A model generated the notes under the pieces. That model ran no database searches, had not been told where the DNA came from, and worked only from the letters and a program-made list of their open reading frames with translations. 43,406 nt of DNA, taken from positions 1-43,406 of the forward strand of contig NZ_JAFCJX010000046.1 in assembly GCF_018130695.1 (NCBI RefSeq), read 5' to 3'. Of the stretch, positions 16,996-25,500 are shown piece by piece. The translations under genes were made by a program, and so were the position numbers. This DNA comes from Bradyrhizobium jicamae. GTDB lineage: Bacteria; Pseudomonadota; Alphaproteobacteria; Rhizobiales; Xanthobacteraceae. How positions within the stretch are numbered: the first letter of the stretch is position 1; each line of letters starts with the position of its first letter.

Positions 16996-17722
16996 ACGCC
17001 ATGCCGCCGCTCATCGCGATGGTCTGCCCGGTCATGTAGGGATTGTTGACCAGCAGCATGATGGCCTGCGCGACTTCCTCCGAGGTGCCGAAACGCCCGA
17101 TCGGAATCCGGCTGACGAGGTCGGTTTGCCCCTTCATCATGTCGGTCTCGATCAGCGACGGCGCCACCGCATTCACGGTGATGCCCTCCTTGACCAGCCG
17201 CGCGGCATAGCCGCGGGTCAAGCCCTCGATCCCGGCCTTCGACGCGTTGTAGTGCGGCCCGATTGAGCCGGCGCCGCGCGCGGCGCCGGAGGAGATGTTG
17301 ACGATGCGGCCCCATTTTTTTGTGCGCATGGTTGGCAGCACGGCCTGGGTGCAGAGAAACACCGACTTCAGATTGACCGTTATGGTGCGATCAAAGTCCT
17401 CTTCGGAGAGATCGTCGACGCCTTTGACGATCGCGATGCCGGCATTGTTGACGAGGATGTCGACGGGGCCGAGCGCGGCGTTCGCGCGCTCGACAAGCCG
17501 AGCGACCTCCGACGTCTGCGACACATCGGCCGCGATTGCCGTGGCGCGGCCGCCGGCTGCCGTGATGGTCTTGACCAGTGCCTCGGCATCACCGGCGCGT
17601 TCGCGATAGTTTATGGCGACGGCAGCGCCGGCTTCCGCCAGCATTTTCGCAATGGCGGCTCCAATGCCGCGGGAACCTCCGGTGACGAGGGCGGTGTGTC
17701 CGTGGAGGGAAGGTGTCGTCAT
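16988..17722 (-). CDS. SDR-family oxidoreductase (FabG-like)
   Basis: A 244-residue classical short-chain dehydrogenase with all expected motifs: TGGSRGIG cofactor loop, NNAG, catalytic Ser in NISSGAARGAG and YNASK. INYRERAGDAEAL after the second strand lacks an acidic end and suggests NADP(H). The C-terminus MTGQTIAMSGGMAFN is typical of FabG-like enzymes. It likely reduces a 3-oxo group on an acyl chain or small ketone. The start has GGAG upstream in the minus strand. Monocistronic, with 168 bases to the divergent mechanosensitive-channel gene. Confidence 0.93.
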   Translation of the reverse strand: MTTPSLHGHTALVTGGSRGIGAAIAKMLAEAGAAVAINYRERAGDAEALVKTITAAGGRATAIAADVSQTSEVARLVERANAALGPVDILVNNAGIAIVKGVDDLSEEDFDRTITVNLKSVFLCTQAVLPTMRTKKWGRIVNISSGAARGAGSIGPHYNASKAGIEGLTRGYAARLVKEGITVNAVAPSLIETDMMKGQTDLVSRIPIGRFGTSEEVAQAIMLLVNNPYMTGQTIAMSGGMAFN

Positions 17723-17856
17723 GGAGGATCTCCGTGGCAGGCGGCAAACAATGCGATGAAACTTAATCGTTCCCGGCGTCCGTGCATCCGCACCGCGATG
17801 CATCGCTCGAAGTTCTGCACTGCGCGAGGCGCGGAGCCGAAGCTGAATCGTCGACG

Positions 17857-17866
17857 TTAGCGCTAA
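17857..17866. promoter_or_regulatory. Core LacI-type palindrome TTAGCGCTAA
   Basis: This perfect ten-base palindrome equals the core of the operator at 11181-11194 but lacks the outer TG/CA. It sits 24 bases before the mscS-like start and 134 bases from the SDR start. It could be a weak site for the same or another LacI-family regulator. Confidence 0.4.
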
Positions 17867-17890
17867 TCGTGCACTGCAGCGGGAACGCGA

Positions 17891-19030
17891 ATGCAAGCAA
17901 TTGTGATCGAACTTGAACGTCTTTTTGGCTGGGTCCCGGAGTGGGTGATCGGCCTTGGCCTGATCATCGGTGCCATCATCCTCGCCTTGCTGATCCAGCG
18001 CGCGGCGCTGTGGAGCGCGCGTCGCGCCATGGCAACGCGAATGCCGGTGGCCCTGCAATTCGTCGAACGGCTCACCGGGCCCGCGCAGCTTGCGATGTGT
18101 CTGGCGGCGGTCGCGCTGGTGCTGCCGTGGGCGCCATTGAACGATACGCTCCGGCTGGATCTCAGCCACTTCTTCGCAGTCGCCGTGATCGCGCTGGTCG
18201 GATGGATCTCGATGCGCACCGTCGACATGGGCGCAGCGCGCTATCTCCAGCAATTCCGTCATGAGGTCGCCGAGAATTTCCTGGCGCGCAAGCATGTGAC
18301 GCAGGTGCGGGTGTTCAAGCGCGTGATCGACACGCTGGTCATCATGATCACGGTCTCGACCGCGATGATGACCTTCGACTCGGTCCGGCAATATGGCGTC
18401 AGCCTGTTTGCCTCCGCCGGCGCCGCCGGCCTCATCGTCGGTCTTGCAGCGCGGCCGCTGCTCAGCAATCTCATCGCCGGCGTGCAGATTGCCGTTACCC
18501 AGCCGATCCGGATCGAGGACGCCGTCATCATCGAGAACGAATGGGGCTAGGTCGAGGACATCGCCTCGACCTATGTGGTGATTCGGCTGTGGGACTGGCG
18601 GCGCATGGTGGTGCCGCTGTCCTATTTCATCGAGCGTCCGTTCCAGAACTGGACGCGCGACGCGCAATCGCTGATCGGCGCGATCGCGCTGCATGTCGAC
18701 TACAGCGCCAATGTGCCGCGGATCCGGCAGCGGCTGGAGCAGGCCGCGAAGGAATCCAAGCTATGGGACGGCGCGGTGGTGAATTTGCAGGTGACCGAAA
18801 CCCATCCGCGGACGATCGAGCTGCGTGCGTTGGTCAGCGCGCGGAATGCGCCGCAATCCTGGGATCTGCGCTGCGAGATCCGCGAGAAGCTGGTGGCTTT
18901 CATCCGCGACGAGATGCCCGAAGCGCTGCCGCGCGAGCGCAACGTGCTGGCGCCGGCCCACGACGACCCCGATCGGATCATGCGTAACGTCTCGGCGCCG
19001 CGAACTGCACCCGAACCGGCGCATCATTGA
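17891..19030 (+). pseudogene. MscS-family mechanosensitive ion channel, interrupted by an in-frame TAG
   Basis: The whole frame would give a 379-residue MscS-like channel of the inner membrane. The N-terminal half has four to five hydrophobic segments (first about 18-37), then the pore-lining region SLFASAGAAGLIVGLAARPL and the start of the beta domain VQIAVTQPIRIEDAVIIENEWG. Codon 220 (18548-18550) is TAG, and the same frame continues VEDIASTYVVIRLWDWRRMV with strong MscS character to 19030. Homologues have EWGWVEEI at this place, so TAG most likely replaces a Trp codon TGG by one base change. The truncated 219-residue product would lack most of the cytoplasmic vestibule. It could be a recent inactivation, a sequencing error or a suppressed amber. 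Confidence 0.88.
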
Positions 19031-19033
19031 GGC

Positions 19034-19231
19034 TCAGTGCCGCGGGTTCAAAGCGTCCGTCATCGCGGCCATCGAGGGCGGGTTTTCCTTGGCCCAGGCC
19101 TCGTGCGCCGCGAGATCGCGATAATAGTCGGCCATGCGACTCAGTCGCTCGCGAATGCTCTGGTCCTTCTCATCCTTGGCCTGGTCGGCCAGTTGCGACG
19201 CGCGTTCGAGGAGCAGTTTCGGGTCGATCAC
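19034..19231 (-). CDS. Small conserved hypothetical protein (65 aa)
   Basis: A charged, helical 65-residue protein beginning MIDPKLLLERASQLADQAKD and ending ENPPSMAAMTDALNPRH. It has no membrane segment or cysteine and reads as a two-helix soluble protein. The start GTG 19231 is preferred because GGAG lies six bases upstream; a TTG at 19279 would give 81 residues. It is convergent with the broken channel gene, 3 bases from its end. I do not recognise a function. Protein-like composition and a good start make it likely real. Confidence 0.65.
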   Translation of the reverse strand: MIDPKLLLERASQLADQAKDEKDQSIRERLSRMADYYRDLAAHEAWAKENPPSMAAMTDALNPRH

Positions 19232-19310
19232 GACAGGCTCCGGATTTCGTTTCGCCTCGCTGACAACGAGACGAACCAAATCACGGTTCCTGACATGGTT
19301 TGATGACAGC

Positions 19311-19328
19311 GTCGCGGGAACCCGCGAC
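19311..19328 (-). terminator. Hairpin just after the BMP importer operon
   Basis: GTCGCGGG and CCCGCGAC form a perfect eight-base stem around AA, starting two bases beyond the ATPase stop on the minus strand. There is no T-tract, so it may stabilise the mRNA end or act as a weak or Rho-assisted terminator. Confidence 0.4.
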
Positions 19329-19329
19329 G

Positions 19330-20862
19330 TCAGTGCCCGGCCATGTGACGGCCGATTTCGGTCAGATCGGCCTCTGACGCGCGCGCTTCATGCACGAACT
19401 GGCCGTGGAACATCACCACCAGCCGGTCCGACAGTTCCAGCAACTCGTCGAGATCCTCGCTGACCAGCAGCACCGCCGCGCCGCGGTTGCGCGCGGCCAT
19501 GATCTCGGCATGGATTTGCGCCACCGCCGCGAAGTCGAGGCCGAAGCAGGGATTGGCTGCGATCAAGACCTCGACATCGCCGCTCAGCTCGCGCGCCAGC
19601 ACGGCGCGTTGCACATTGCCGCCCGAGAGTGCCGCGATCGGCGTATCCGGACCGCGGGTCTTGATCTTGTAGAGGCCGATCTTGCGCTCGGCATCTTTGC
19701 GGAACGCCGACCGGTTCAGCCACCAGCCGCCGCTCGCAAACGGCGCGCGGTCGAATTCGCGGAAGGCGATGTTGTCGGCGACGCTCATGCCGCCGACGCA
19801 GGCGTTTTTCAGCGGTTCCTCCGGCAGCAGCGACATCTTGTGGCGGCGCATCTCCTCGCGGCTCGCCGAATAGGTCTCGCCCTGGACGCGGATCGCGCCG
19901 CTCTCGGCCTCGCGCTGGCCCGCCAGCACCTCGACGAGCTGCCGCTGGCCATTGCCGGAGACGCCGGCAATGCCGACGATCTCTCCGCTCTTCACCGTCA
20001 GCGAGACGCCGTGCACGGCGATCGCACCGGCGTCGTCGCGCGCGGTGAGCTGGTCGAGCTCGAGCCGCGCCGCGCCAACATCGCCGGTGCGCGGCGGCTG
20101 CACCGTCAGCTGCTCGGCGCCGATCATGGTGCGCGCCATGTCGTCCGGCGTCAGCTCGGACACCTTGCCGCTGCCGGCCAGCTTGCCGCGGCGCAGGATC
20201 GTCACCTCGTCGGCAAACGCCATCACTTCGCGGAATTTGTGGGTGATCATCAAAATGGTCAGCTCGCCCCTGACCACCATCTCGCGCAGCATGCCGAGCA
20301 CCTCGTCGGCCTCGCCGGGGGTGAGCACCGAGGTCGGCTCGTCCAGGATCAGGAAGCGGCGTTTCAGATAGAGCTGCTTGAGGATCTCGCACTTCTGGCG
20401 TTCGCCGGCGGAGATATCCGAGACTTTTGCGTTGAGCGGCACCTTGAACGGCATCCGCGCAAGAAACGCCTCGAGCTCCTTCTTCTCCTTGCCCCAGTCG
20501 ACCACGGCCGGTACGTCGTCGCGCGCCAGCACCAGGTTCTCGGCGACCGTCATCGCCGGCACGAGGGTAAAATGCTGATAGACCATGCCGAGCCCGAGCG
20601 CGTGGGCGTCCTTGGGGTTGGCGATCTTCTGCTCGCGGCCGCCGATCAGGATGTCGCCTTCGGTGGCGTGGTAATAGCCCATGATGCATTTCACGAGCGT
20701 GCTTTTTCCAGCGCCGTTCTCGCCGAGCAGCGCGTGGAACGAACCGGGCTTGACCTTCAGCTCGACATTGTCGAGCGCCAGGAAATCGCCGAACCGCATG
20801 GTCATGGCGATGGCGTCGACGCCGAAGGCGCCGCTCGGCGGCGGGATTTCGCCGATGATCAC
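19330..20862 (-). CDS. ABC transporter ATP-binding protein (nucleoside/BMP type, two ATPase domains)
   Basis: A 510-residue tandem ATPase of the sugar/nucleoside importer class (RbsA/YufO-like), on the inner face of the membrane. Domain 1 is intact: Walker A GENGAGKST (47-55), signature ISAGERQ (150-156), Walker B FLILDEP (170-176), ITHKFREV switch. Domain 2 is degenerate as is usual here: GVSGNGQRQL instead of Walker A, a good LSGGNVQR signature, and ANPCFGLD with no Walker B Glu. Its GTG start overlaps the TGA of the biuH-like gene (GTGA), so it is translationally coupled to the hydrolase. Last gene of the sigma-54-type operon. Confidence 0.95.
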   Translation of the reverse strand: MIIGEIPPPSGAFGVDAIAMTMRFGDFLALDNVELKVKPGSFHALLGENGAGKSTLVKCIMGYYHATEGDILIGGREQKIANPKDAHALGLGMVYQHFTLVPAMTVAENLVLARDDVPAVVDWGKEKKELEAFLARMPFKVPLNAKVSDISAGERQKCEILKQLYLKRRFLILDEPTSVLTPGEADEVLGMLREMVVRGELTILMITHKFREVMAFADEVTILRRGKLAGSGKVSELTPDDMARTMIGAEQLTVQPPRTGDVGAARLELDQLTARDDAGAIAVHGVSLTVKSGEIVGIAGVSGNGQRQLVEVLAGQREAESGAIRVQGETYSASREEMRRHKMSLLPEEPLKNACVGGMSVADNIAFREFDRAPFASGGWWLNRSAFRKDAERKIGLYKIKTRGPDTPIAALSGGNVQRAVLARELSGDVEVLIAANPCFGLDFAAVAQIHAEIMAARNRGAAVLLVSEDLDELLELSDRLVVMFHGQFVHEARASEADLTEIGRHMAGH

Positions 20863-21542
20863 GCGATCGCTCCGATCAAATCGGTTGACCTTGTCACCGC
20901 GCCGAACACGCCGCCCTGCATCTTGATCATCTTGATGGCGTGGTCGTGATTACTCCTGTCGGTGGCGCCGCAGCAGTCCTCGACCAGCACGCATTCGAAG
21001 CCGCGATCATTGGCTTCGCGCATCGTGGTGTGGACGCAGACGTCGGTGGTGATGCCGGTCAGCACGATGTTCTCGATGCCGCGCAGCCGCAGCATCAATT
21101 CGAGATCGGTGGCGCAGAACGAACCCTTGCCGGGCTTGTCGATGATGGGCTCACCCGGCAGCGGCGCCAGCTCCTCGATGATGTCCCAGCCGGGCTCGCC
21201 ACGCACCAGGATGCGGCCGCACGGGCCGGGATCGCCGATCCCGGCGCCGATCTGCCGCGAGCGCCAGCGCTTGTTGGCGGGCAAATCGGCGAGGTCGGGG
21301 CGGTGACCCTCGCGGGTGTGGATGATGTGATAGCCCTTGGCGCGCATCGCCGCGAGCAGCGCCTTGATCGGCTCGATCGGCGCCCGCGTCAGCGAGAGAT
21401 CGTAGCCCATCTTGTCGACATAGCCGCCGACGCCGCAGAAATCGGTCTGCATGTCGATGATGATGAGCGCGGTATTCTCCGGCCGCAGGTCGCCGTTGTA
21501 GGGCCAGGCATAGGGCTCGGACTTGGTGTAGCGCTCGGGCAT
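20859..21542 (-). CDS. biuH: Biuret amidohydrolase-like cysteine hydrolase (isochorismatase fold)
   Basis: A 227-residue cysteine hydrolase. The triad is Asp30 (IIIDMQTDF), Lys136 (IIDKPGKGSF) and Cys169 (GITTDVCVHTT). From memory the sequence is very close along its length to Rhizobium leguminosarum BiuH (YAWPYNGDLRPENTALIIID, RPDLADLPANKRWRSRQIG, GAGIGDPGPCGRIL), whose triad is Asp36/Lys142/Cys175, the same spacing after a six-residue longer N-terminus. BiuH splits biuret to allophanate and ammonia in cyanuric acid breakdown. The gene is embedded between the second permease and ATPase genes of a BMP-type importer, which argues that the imported compound is its substrate or precursor. No cyanuric acid hydrolase or allophanate hydrolase gene is in the window. 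Ureidoacrylate or another ureide is the alternative substrate. Confidence 0.85.
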   Translation of the reverse strand: MPERYTKSEPYAWPYNGDLRPENTALIIIDMQTDFCGVGGYVDKMGYDLSLTRAPIEPIKALLAAMRAKGYHIIHTREGHRPDLADLPANKRWRSRQIGAGIGDPGPCGRILVRGEPGWDIIEELAPLPGEPIIDKPGKGSFCATDLELMLRLRGIENIVLTGITTDVCVHTTMREANDRGFECVLVEDCCGATDRSNHDHAIKMIKMQGGVFGAVTRSTDLIGAIA

Positions 21543-21565
21543 GGACGACCTCGTTGCTGCGCGTT

Positions 21566-22492
21566 TTATCGGGTGATCGAGAGCTCGGCCGGCGCGCCGG
21601 TCAGCGTGCGCTTCGGCGAGCAGGTGATGATCATGATCGCCAGCGTCAGGATGTAGGGCGCGGCGTTGAACAAATGATAGCCGGAGGTGACGCCGACCGA
21701 TTGCAGCGCCGGCCCGAGCGCTGCGGCGCCGCCGAAGGCGAGCGAGGCCCACAGGCACAGCAAGGGATCCCAGCGCGCGAAGATGACGAGCGCGACCGCG
21801 GTGATGCCCTGGCCGGAAGAGAGGCCCTCGTTCCAGCTGCCGGGATAGAACAGCGACAGGAAGGAGCCGCCGATGCCGGCGAGGAAGCCGCCAACCATCG
21901 TGGCGCGCAGCCGGATCAGCAGCACGGAATGGCCCATCGCGCGCGCCGCATCCGAGCTTTCGCCGGCGGTGCGGATCAGAAGACCCCACCGTGTGGTCTT
22001 GAACGCCCAGAACAGCAGCGGCGCGATCGCAACGCCGATCAGGAACAGCACGTTGATCCGCAGCGCCGCGCGCACCTGCGGGATGTCGCTCCACCAGCCG
22101 AAATCGATTGCCGGCAATCGTGGCGCGGTCGGCTCGATCAGGGGCTTGCCGAGGAAGAAGGCCAAACCTGTGCCGAACAGCATCAGCGCGATGCCGACGG
22201 CGACGTCATTGACGCGCGGCAGCGAGCAGATGCCGGCATGCAGGGCGCCGAGCAGGGCACCGGTGATTCCGGCGGCGAGCACGCCGAGCCAGGGCGAGCC
22301 GGACAGATAGGAGATGCCGTAGGCGCTCATCGCCCCCATCACCAGCGTGCCCTCGAGGCCGAGATTGATGCGGCCGGACCGCTCGGTGATGCATTCGCCG
22401 AGGCTGACGAACAGGAACGGCGTCGAGACGCGGATGGCGCCGCCGAACACGGCGAGCGGAACGGTCCAGAGTCCGATCGATGGGTCGGCCAT
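21566..22492 (-). CDS. ABC transporter permease, BMP/nucleoside type (second subunit)
   Basis: A 308-residue inner-membrane permease with eight to nine hydrophobic segments, of the YufQ/NupQ-like branch (BPD_transp_2 family). Diagnostic: FLFVSLGECITERSGRINLGLEGTLVMGA at the N-terminus, IRTAGESSDAARAMGHSV in the coupling loop, and GGFLAGIGGSFLSL. It pairs with the permease encoded just upstream to form the channel. Its ATG lies one base after the stop of that gene, and the biuH-like gene follows after 23 bases. Substrate inferred from the embedded hydrolase. Confidence 0.94.
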   Translation of the reverse strand: MADPSIGLWTVPLAVFGGAIRVSTPFLFVSLGECITERSGRINLGLEGTLVMGAMSAYGISYLSGSPWLGVLAAGITGALLGALHAGICSLPRVNDVAVGIALMLFGTGLAFFLGKPLIEPTAPRLPAIDFGWWSDIPQVRAALRINVLFLIGVAIAPLLFWAFKTTRWGLLIRTAGESSDAARAMGHSVLLIRLRATMVGGFLAGIGGSFLSLFYPGSWNEGLSSGQGITAVALVIFARWDPLLCLWASLAFGGAAALGPALQSVGVTSGYHLFNAAPYILTLAIMIITCSPKRTLTGAPAELSITR

Positions 22493-22493
22493 G

Positions 22494-23606
22494 TCAGGAC
22501 TTTCCTTTCAGGAAGCCGATGCGTCCGTACAGCGCGTCGCTCGCCAGCACGAACACGAAGATGATGCCTTGCAGCACCAGCACCGACGCATCGGGCAGGC
22601 CGAGCCGCCGCTGCAGCAGGCCGCCGCTGGCGCTGATGCCGCCGAGCAGGATCGCGACCGGAATGATCGCCAGCGGATTCTGCCGCGCGAGGAAGGCAAC
22701 GAGGATGCCGGTGAAGCCATAGCCGGCCGCGAGATTCGCATTGGTGCGGCCCTGCACGGCCGCGACCTCGATCATGCCGGCGAGGCCTGCGCAGGCGCCG
22801 GCGAGGAAGCAGATGGTGAGGATCAGTTTGCCGACGCCGAGACCCACGATCTTGGCGGCGCGGATGTTGCCGCCGGCGACGCGCGCGGCGAAGCCGAAGG
22901 TGGTGTGATAGATCAGGATGTAGCTGGCGATCGCAGCGACCAGGCCGAAGACCAGACCCCAATGCACGTCGGTACCGGGAATGGTGCCGATCATGTTGGC
23001 GGCGCCGATCTCGCGCGTCGACGGCTTGTTGAGGCTCGCGGGATCCCGCATCGCGCCCTCGACGAGATGGTTGAGGATCGCTAGTCCAATATAGACCAGC
23101 AGCAGGCTGGAGATGGTTTCGTTGACGCCGCGATATTGCCGCAGCGCGCCCGACAGCGTGATCCAGAGCCCGCCGCCGATCACGCCCGCGATCACCATCG
23201 CGATCTGCACGACGATGGGCGCGGCGCCTTGCATGGCCAGTGCCGCCGCTGTCGCCGACAACGCGCCGATCAATAGCGCGCCTTCGCCGCCGATGATCAC
23301 CATGCCGAGCTGCGCAGGCAGCGCAGTGCACAGAGCGGTCAGGATCAAGGGCGCTGCGCGGGTCAGTGTGTTCTGCCAGGAGAACCAGGTGCCGAACGCG
23401 CCGTAATACATGTAGAAATAGAGATCGAGCGGGTTCTTGCCGTACATCGCGACAAACAGCCCGAACACCGCGAGCGCGCCGATCAGCGCCGCGGCGGGGA
23501 TCAGGATGTATTCGATGCTTGCGCCGTAGCGCTGGAGGAATCCAACATCGGCGGCCGGAGCAACTCCGGCCGCCTCGACGCCGCCTTCCGCCGCGTCTGT
23601 TGTCAC
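22494..23606 (-). CDS. ABC transporter permease, BMP/nucleoside type (first subunit)
   Basis: A 370-residue membrane permease (YufP/NupP-like). A ~35-residue cytoplasmic N-terminus precedes the first helix (SIEYILIPAAALIGALAVFG), followed by GTWFSWQNTLTRAAPLILTA, QLGMVIIGGEGALLIGAL, RGVNETISSLLLVYIGLAIL and a coupling loop near RVAGGNIRAAKIVGLGV. The start is a GTG whose last two bases overlap the TGA of the binding-protein gene (GTGA), a second translational coupling in this operon. Subunit 2 follows one base after its stop. Confidence 0.94.
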   Translation of the reverse strand: MTTDAAEGGVEAAGVAPAADVGFLQRYGASIEYILIPAAALIGALAVFGLFVAMYGKNPLDLYFYMYYGAFGTWFSWQNTLTRAAPLILTALCTALPAQLGMVIIGGEGALLIGALSATAAALAMQGAAPIVVQIAMVIAGVIGGGLWITLSGALRQYRGVNETISSLLLVYIGLAILNHLVEGAMRDPASLNKPSTREIGAANMIGTIPGTDVHWGLVFGLVAAIASYILIYHTTFGFAARVAGGNIRAAKIVGLGVGKLILTICFLAGACAGLAGMIEVAAVQGRTNANLAAGYGFTGILVAFLARQNPLAIIPVAILLGGISASGGLLQRRLGLPDASVLVLQGIIFVFVLASDALYGRIGFLKGKS

Positions 23607-24715
23607 GAAGTCGCTCCGAGCACGCCCTCGACCAAATAGTCCATCTTCTCGAGCTCCGGATCCTTCTGGCCGCGATCGGTGCCGGCTGCGATGACCGTCT
23701 TGCCCTTGTTGTCGACCAGGCCACCCTTGAAGATGGCGTAGCCTTCCGCCGACAGGAACTTGGCCTTGATGTCGTCGGCATGCTTGCGCGCTTCGGCCGA
23801 GACCGCTTCGCCATAGGGCGAGGTCTTGACGATCTCTTCCTTGAGGCCGCCGCGATAGAAGTTCGGGATGGTCTCGCCGGCGGCGATCATCTTGACGAAT
23901 TTCGGATACAGCGCTTCCCAATTCCATTCGGCGCCGGTGAGATAGGCCTTCGGCGCCAGCGGCGACTGGTTGACGTGATAGCCGCAGACCATGGCGCCGC
24001 GGCGCGCTGCGTTCTCCACCATCGTCTTCGGACCGTCGACATGGCAGGTCAGCACGTCGACGCCCTGGTCGATCAGGCTGTTGGTGGCCTCGGCTTCCTT
24101 GACCGGCATCGACCAGTCGCCGGTGAAGATCACCTGCGTGGTGGCCTTCGGATTGGCGAGCCTGGCGCCGAGCGTGAAGGCGTTGATGTTGCGCAAGACC
24201 TGCGGGATCGGTTTCGCCGCGACGAAGCCGAGCTTGCCGCTCTTGCTCGAATAGCCCGCGACGATGCCGGAGATGTACTGGGCCTCGTCGATGTAGCCGA
24301 AATAGCTGCCGGCGTTCTTCGGGTCCTTCTCGCTCCAGAGGCCGCCGCAGTGCTCGAAGCGCAGCTTCGGGAACTTGTTGGCCATCTTGATCATGTGCGG
24401 GTTGTAGTAACCGAACGAGGTCGGGAACAGCAGCGAGGCGCCGTCGAGATTGATCATGGACTCGATGGTCTTCTCGACCGCGTCGGTCTCCGGCACTTTC
24501 TCTTCTTCCACCACCTTCAGGCCGGGCAGCTTCTTCAGTGCCGCAGCACCCTGCGCATGGGCCTGGTTGTAGCCGTAGTCGTCGCGCGAGCCGACATAGA
24601 TGAAGCCGATGGTCGTCTCCGCTGCCATCGCGCCGCGGAGGCCGAGTGCGCTGCCGGCCGCCAGCGCGGCGCCGCCTTGCAACAAATGCCGTCGTGAAAT
24701 CCTGCCAAAATCCAT
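23603..24715 (-). CDS. BMP-family ABC transporter substrate-binding protein
   Basis: A 370-residue exported binding protein (Bmp/Med/PnrA family, usually nucleoside or other ring-nitrogen ligand). Residues 1-31 are a Tat signal peptide (ISRRHLLQGGAALAAG ... AMAA). Mature domain: TIGFIYVGSRDDYGYNQAHA, LFPTSFGYYNPHMIKMANKF, GYIDEAQYISGIVAGYSSKS, CHVDGPKTMVENAARRGAMV. The start has GGGAG upstream and the gene is first in a five-gene operon: binding protein, two permeases, BiuH-like hydrolase, ATPase. A sigma-54 type promoter lies 78-92 bases upstream. Probable ligand: a small amide, ureide or nitrogen heterocycle. Confidence 0.95.
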   Translation of the reverse strand: MDFGRISRRHLLQGGAALAAGSALGLRGAMAAETTIGFIYVGSRDDYGYNQAHAQGAAALKKLPGLKVVEEEKVPETDAVEKTIESMINLDGASLLFPTSFGYYNPHMIKMANKFPKLRFEHCGGLWSEKDPKNAGSYFGYIDEAQYISGIVAGYSSKSGKLGFVAAKPIPQVLRNINAFTLGARLANPKATTQVIFTGDWSMPVKEAEATNSLIDQGVDVLTCHVDGPKTMVENAARRGAMVCGYHVNQSPLAPKAYLTGAEWNWEALYPKFVKMIAAGETIPNFYRGGLKEEIVKTSPYGEAVSAEARKHADDIKAKFLSAEGYAIFKGGLVDNKGKTVIAAGTDRGQKDPELEKMDYLVEGVLGATS

Positions 24716-24791
24716 TTGCCTGCTCCCTCCGGGCGGGTCTGGTCCGCCTCACTCACAGCCGCGCCGATACGGCGGCGCCCAAAGGGGATGT

Positions 24792-24807
24792 CGCAATTGT
24801 CATGCCA
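24792..24807 (-). promoter_or_regulatory. Sigma-54 (RpoN) promoter of the BMP importer/biuH operon
   Basis: The minus strand reads TGGCATGACAATTGCG, matching TGGCAYRN4TTGCW in all but the last base, with the invariant GG and GC ten bases apart. Predicted start near 24780, giving a leader of about 65 bases before the ATG at 24715. Matching elements precede amiF and the second hydrolase gene. Confidence 0.78.
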
Positions 24808-24974
24808 GAGCGCGATTGGCGGTCACGACGGCGCAAGGCATTGATTTAACTTGAGGAAAGGCGGCGGTGCGCGAACCGCCCAAAGTTTGCACAAGGGAGA
24901 TTTGCTCAATTTATAGGCGTCATTTCCTTATTGTATGCAAGGTCGTTAAGCAATTCCTAACGCGCCTTTGGCCG

Positions 24975-25057
24975 GTAGGGTGGGTTAGGCGAAGCCGTAA
25001 CCCACCATCGTTCCGCACGCTACGCGGCGGCGGATTACGTTCGCCAATCCGCCCTAC
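24975..25057. repeat. Palindromic intergenic repeat (GTAGGGTGGGTTA type)
   Basis: Begins GTAGGGTGGGTTAGGCGAAG with an internal GTAACCCACC answering GGTGGGTTA, and ends CGCCCTACG. It has the layout of an abundant Bradyrhizobium intergenic repeat and is a relative of the larger one at 26572-26693. The rest of 24808-25190 holds no gene I can support. Confidence 0.7.
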
Positions 25058-25190
25058 GGACTGCTTCCGGGGACCGAAAAGAAGAAAACTCTCTCCGCGC
25101 CGGATCGCGCGGAAGGCGCTTCCAATTCCGGGCCTCAAAAGGCATTCCACTACCCTTGCTTCTGGGCCGGATGTCGCGACATTAGGGGCC

Positions 25191-25412
25191 ATGAGCCAAT
25201 CCGCATTCGATCCCTTTGGTGAGCCGGTCCCGGCGGTCGAGAGTTCGATCGCGCCGACACGTGCGTCCCAATGGCTGAAGACGGCCGGCACCAGCGTGTT
25301 CTGGGTGCTGGTGGTCGGGATCGTGCTCGCGCGTGCCGTCTATTTCGAGCCCGGTGTGTTCAACTTCGATCGCGTCGTCGCCTGGGCGCAGGGCCTGTTC
25401 GCGGCGCTCTAA
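25191..25412 (+). CDS. Small single-span membrane protein (73 aa)
   Basis: Starts MSQSAFDPFGEPVPAVESSI with AGGGG just upstream, and has one clear membrane segment (TSVFWVLVVGIVLARAVYF, about 34-53) followed by a short tail. A longer frame from 24867 is rejected because it would translate the palindromic repeat. It precedes the YeiH-like gene by 88 bases on the same strand, so the two may be cotranscribed. No function is known to me; an accessory to the transporter is a guess. Confidence 0.75.
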   Translation: MSQSAFDPFGEPVPAVESSIAPTRASQWLKTAGTSVFWVLVVGIVLARAVYFEPGVFNFDRVVAWAQGLFAAL

Positions 25413-25500
25413 GCCGGCCGCAAGCCACTAGTTTCCGAAAAAATATTCGCCATCCCACCGCTTTGACGGATAAATTCTTCTCCAGCGAAGAGAAGAATCG

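Noticed and set aside
21566..22492. Possible branched-chain amino acid permease (LivH/LivM)
   Set aside because: The permeases share the same fold class, but the BMP binding protein and the tandem ATPase identify the importer as nucleoside/BMP type.
24867..25190. Longer N-terminus for the 73-residue membrane protein
   Set aside because: It would translate the palindromic repeat; the ATG at 25191 has a good ribosome binding site.
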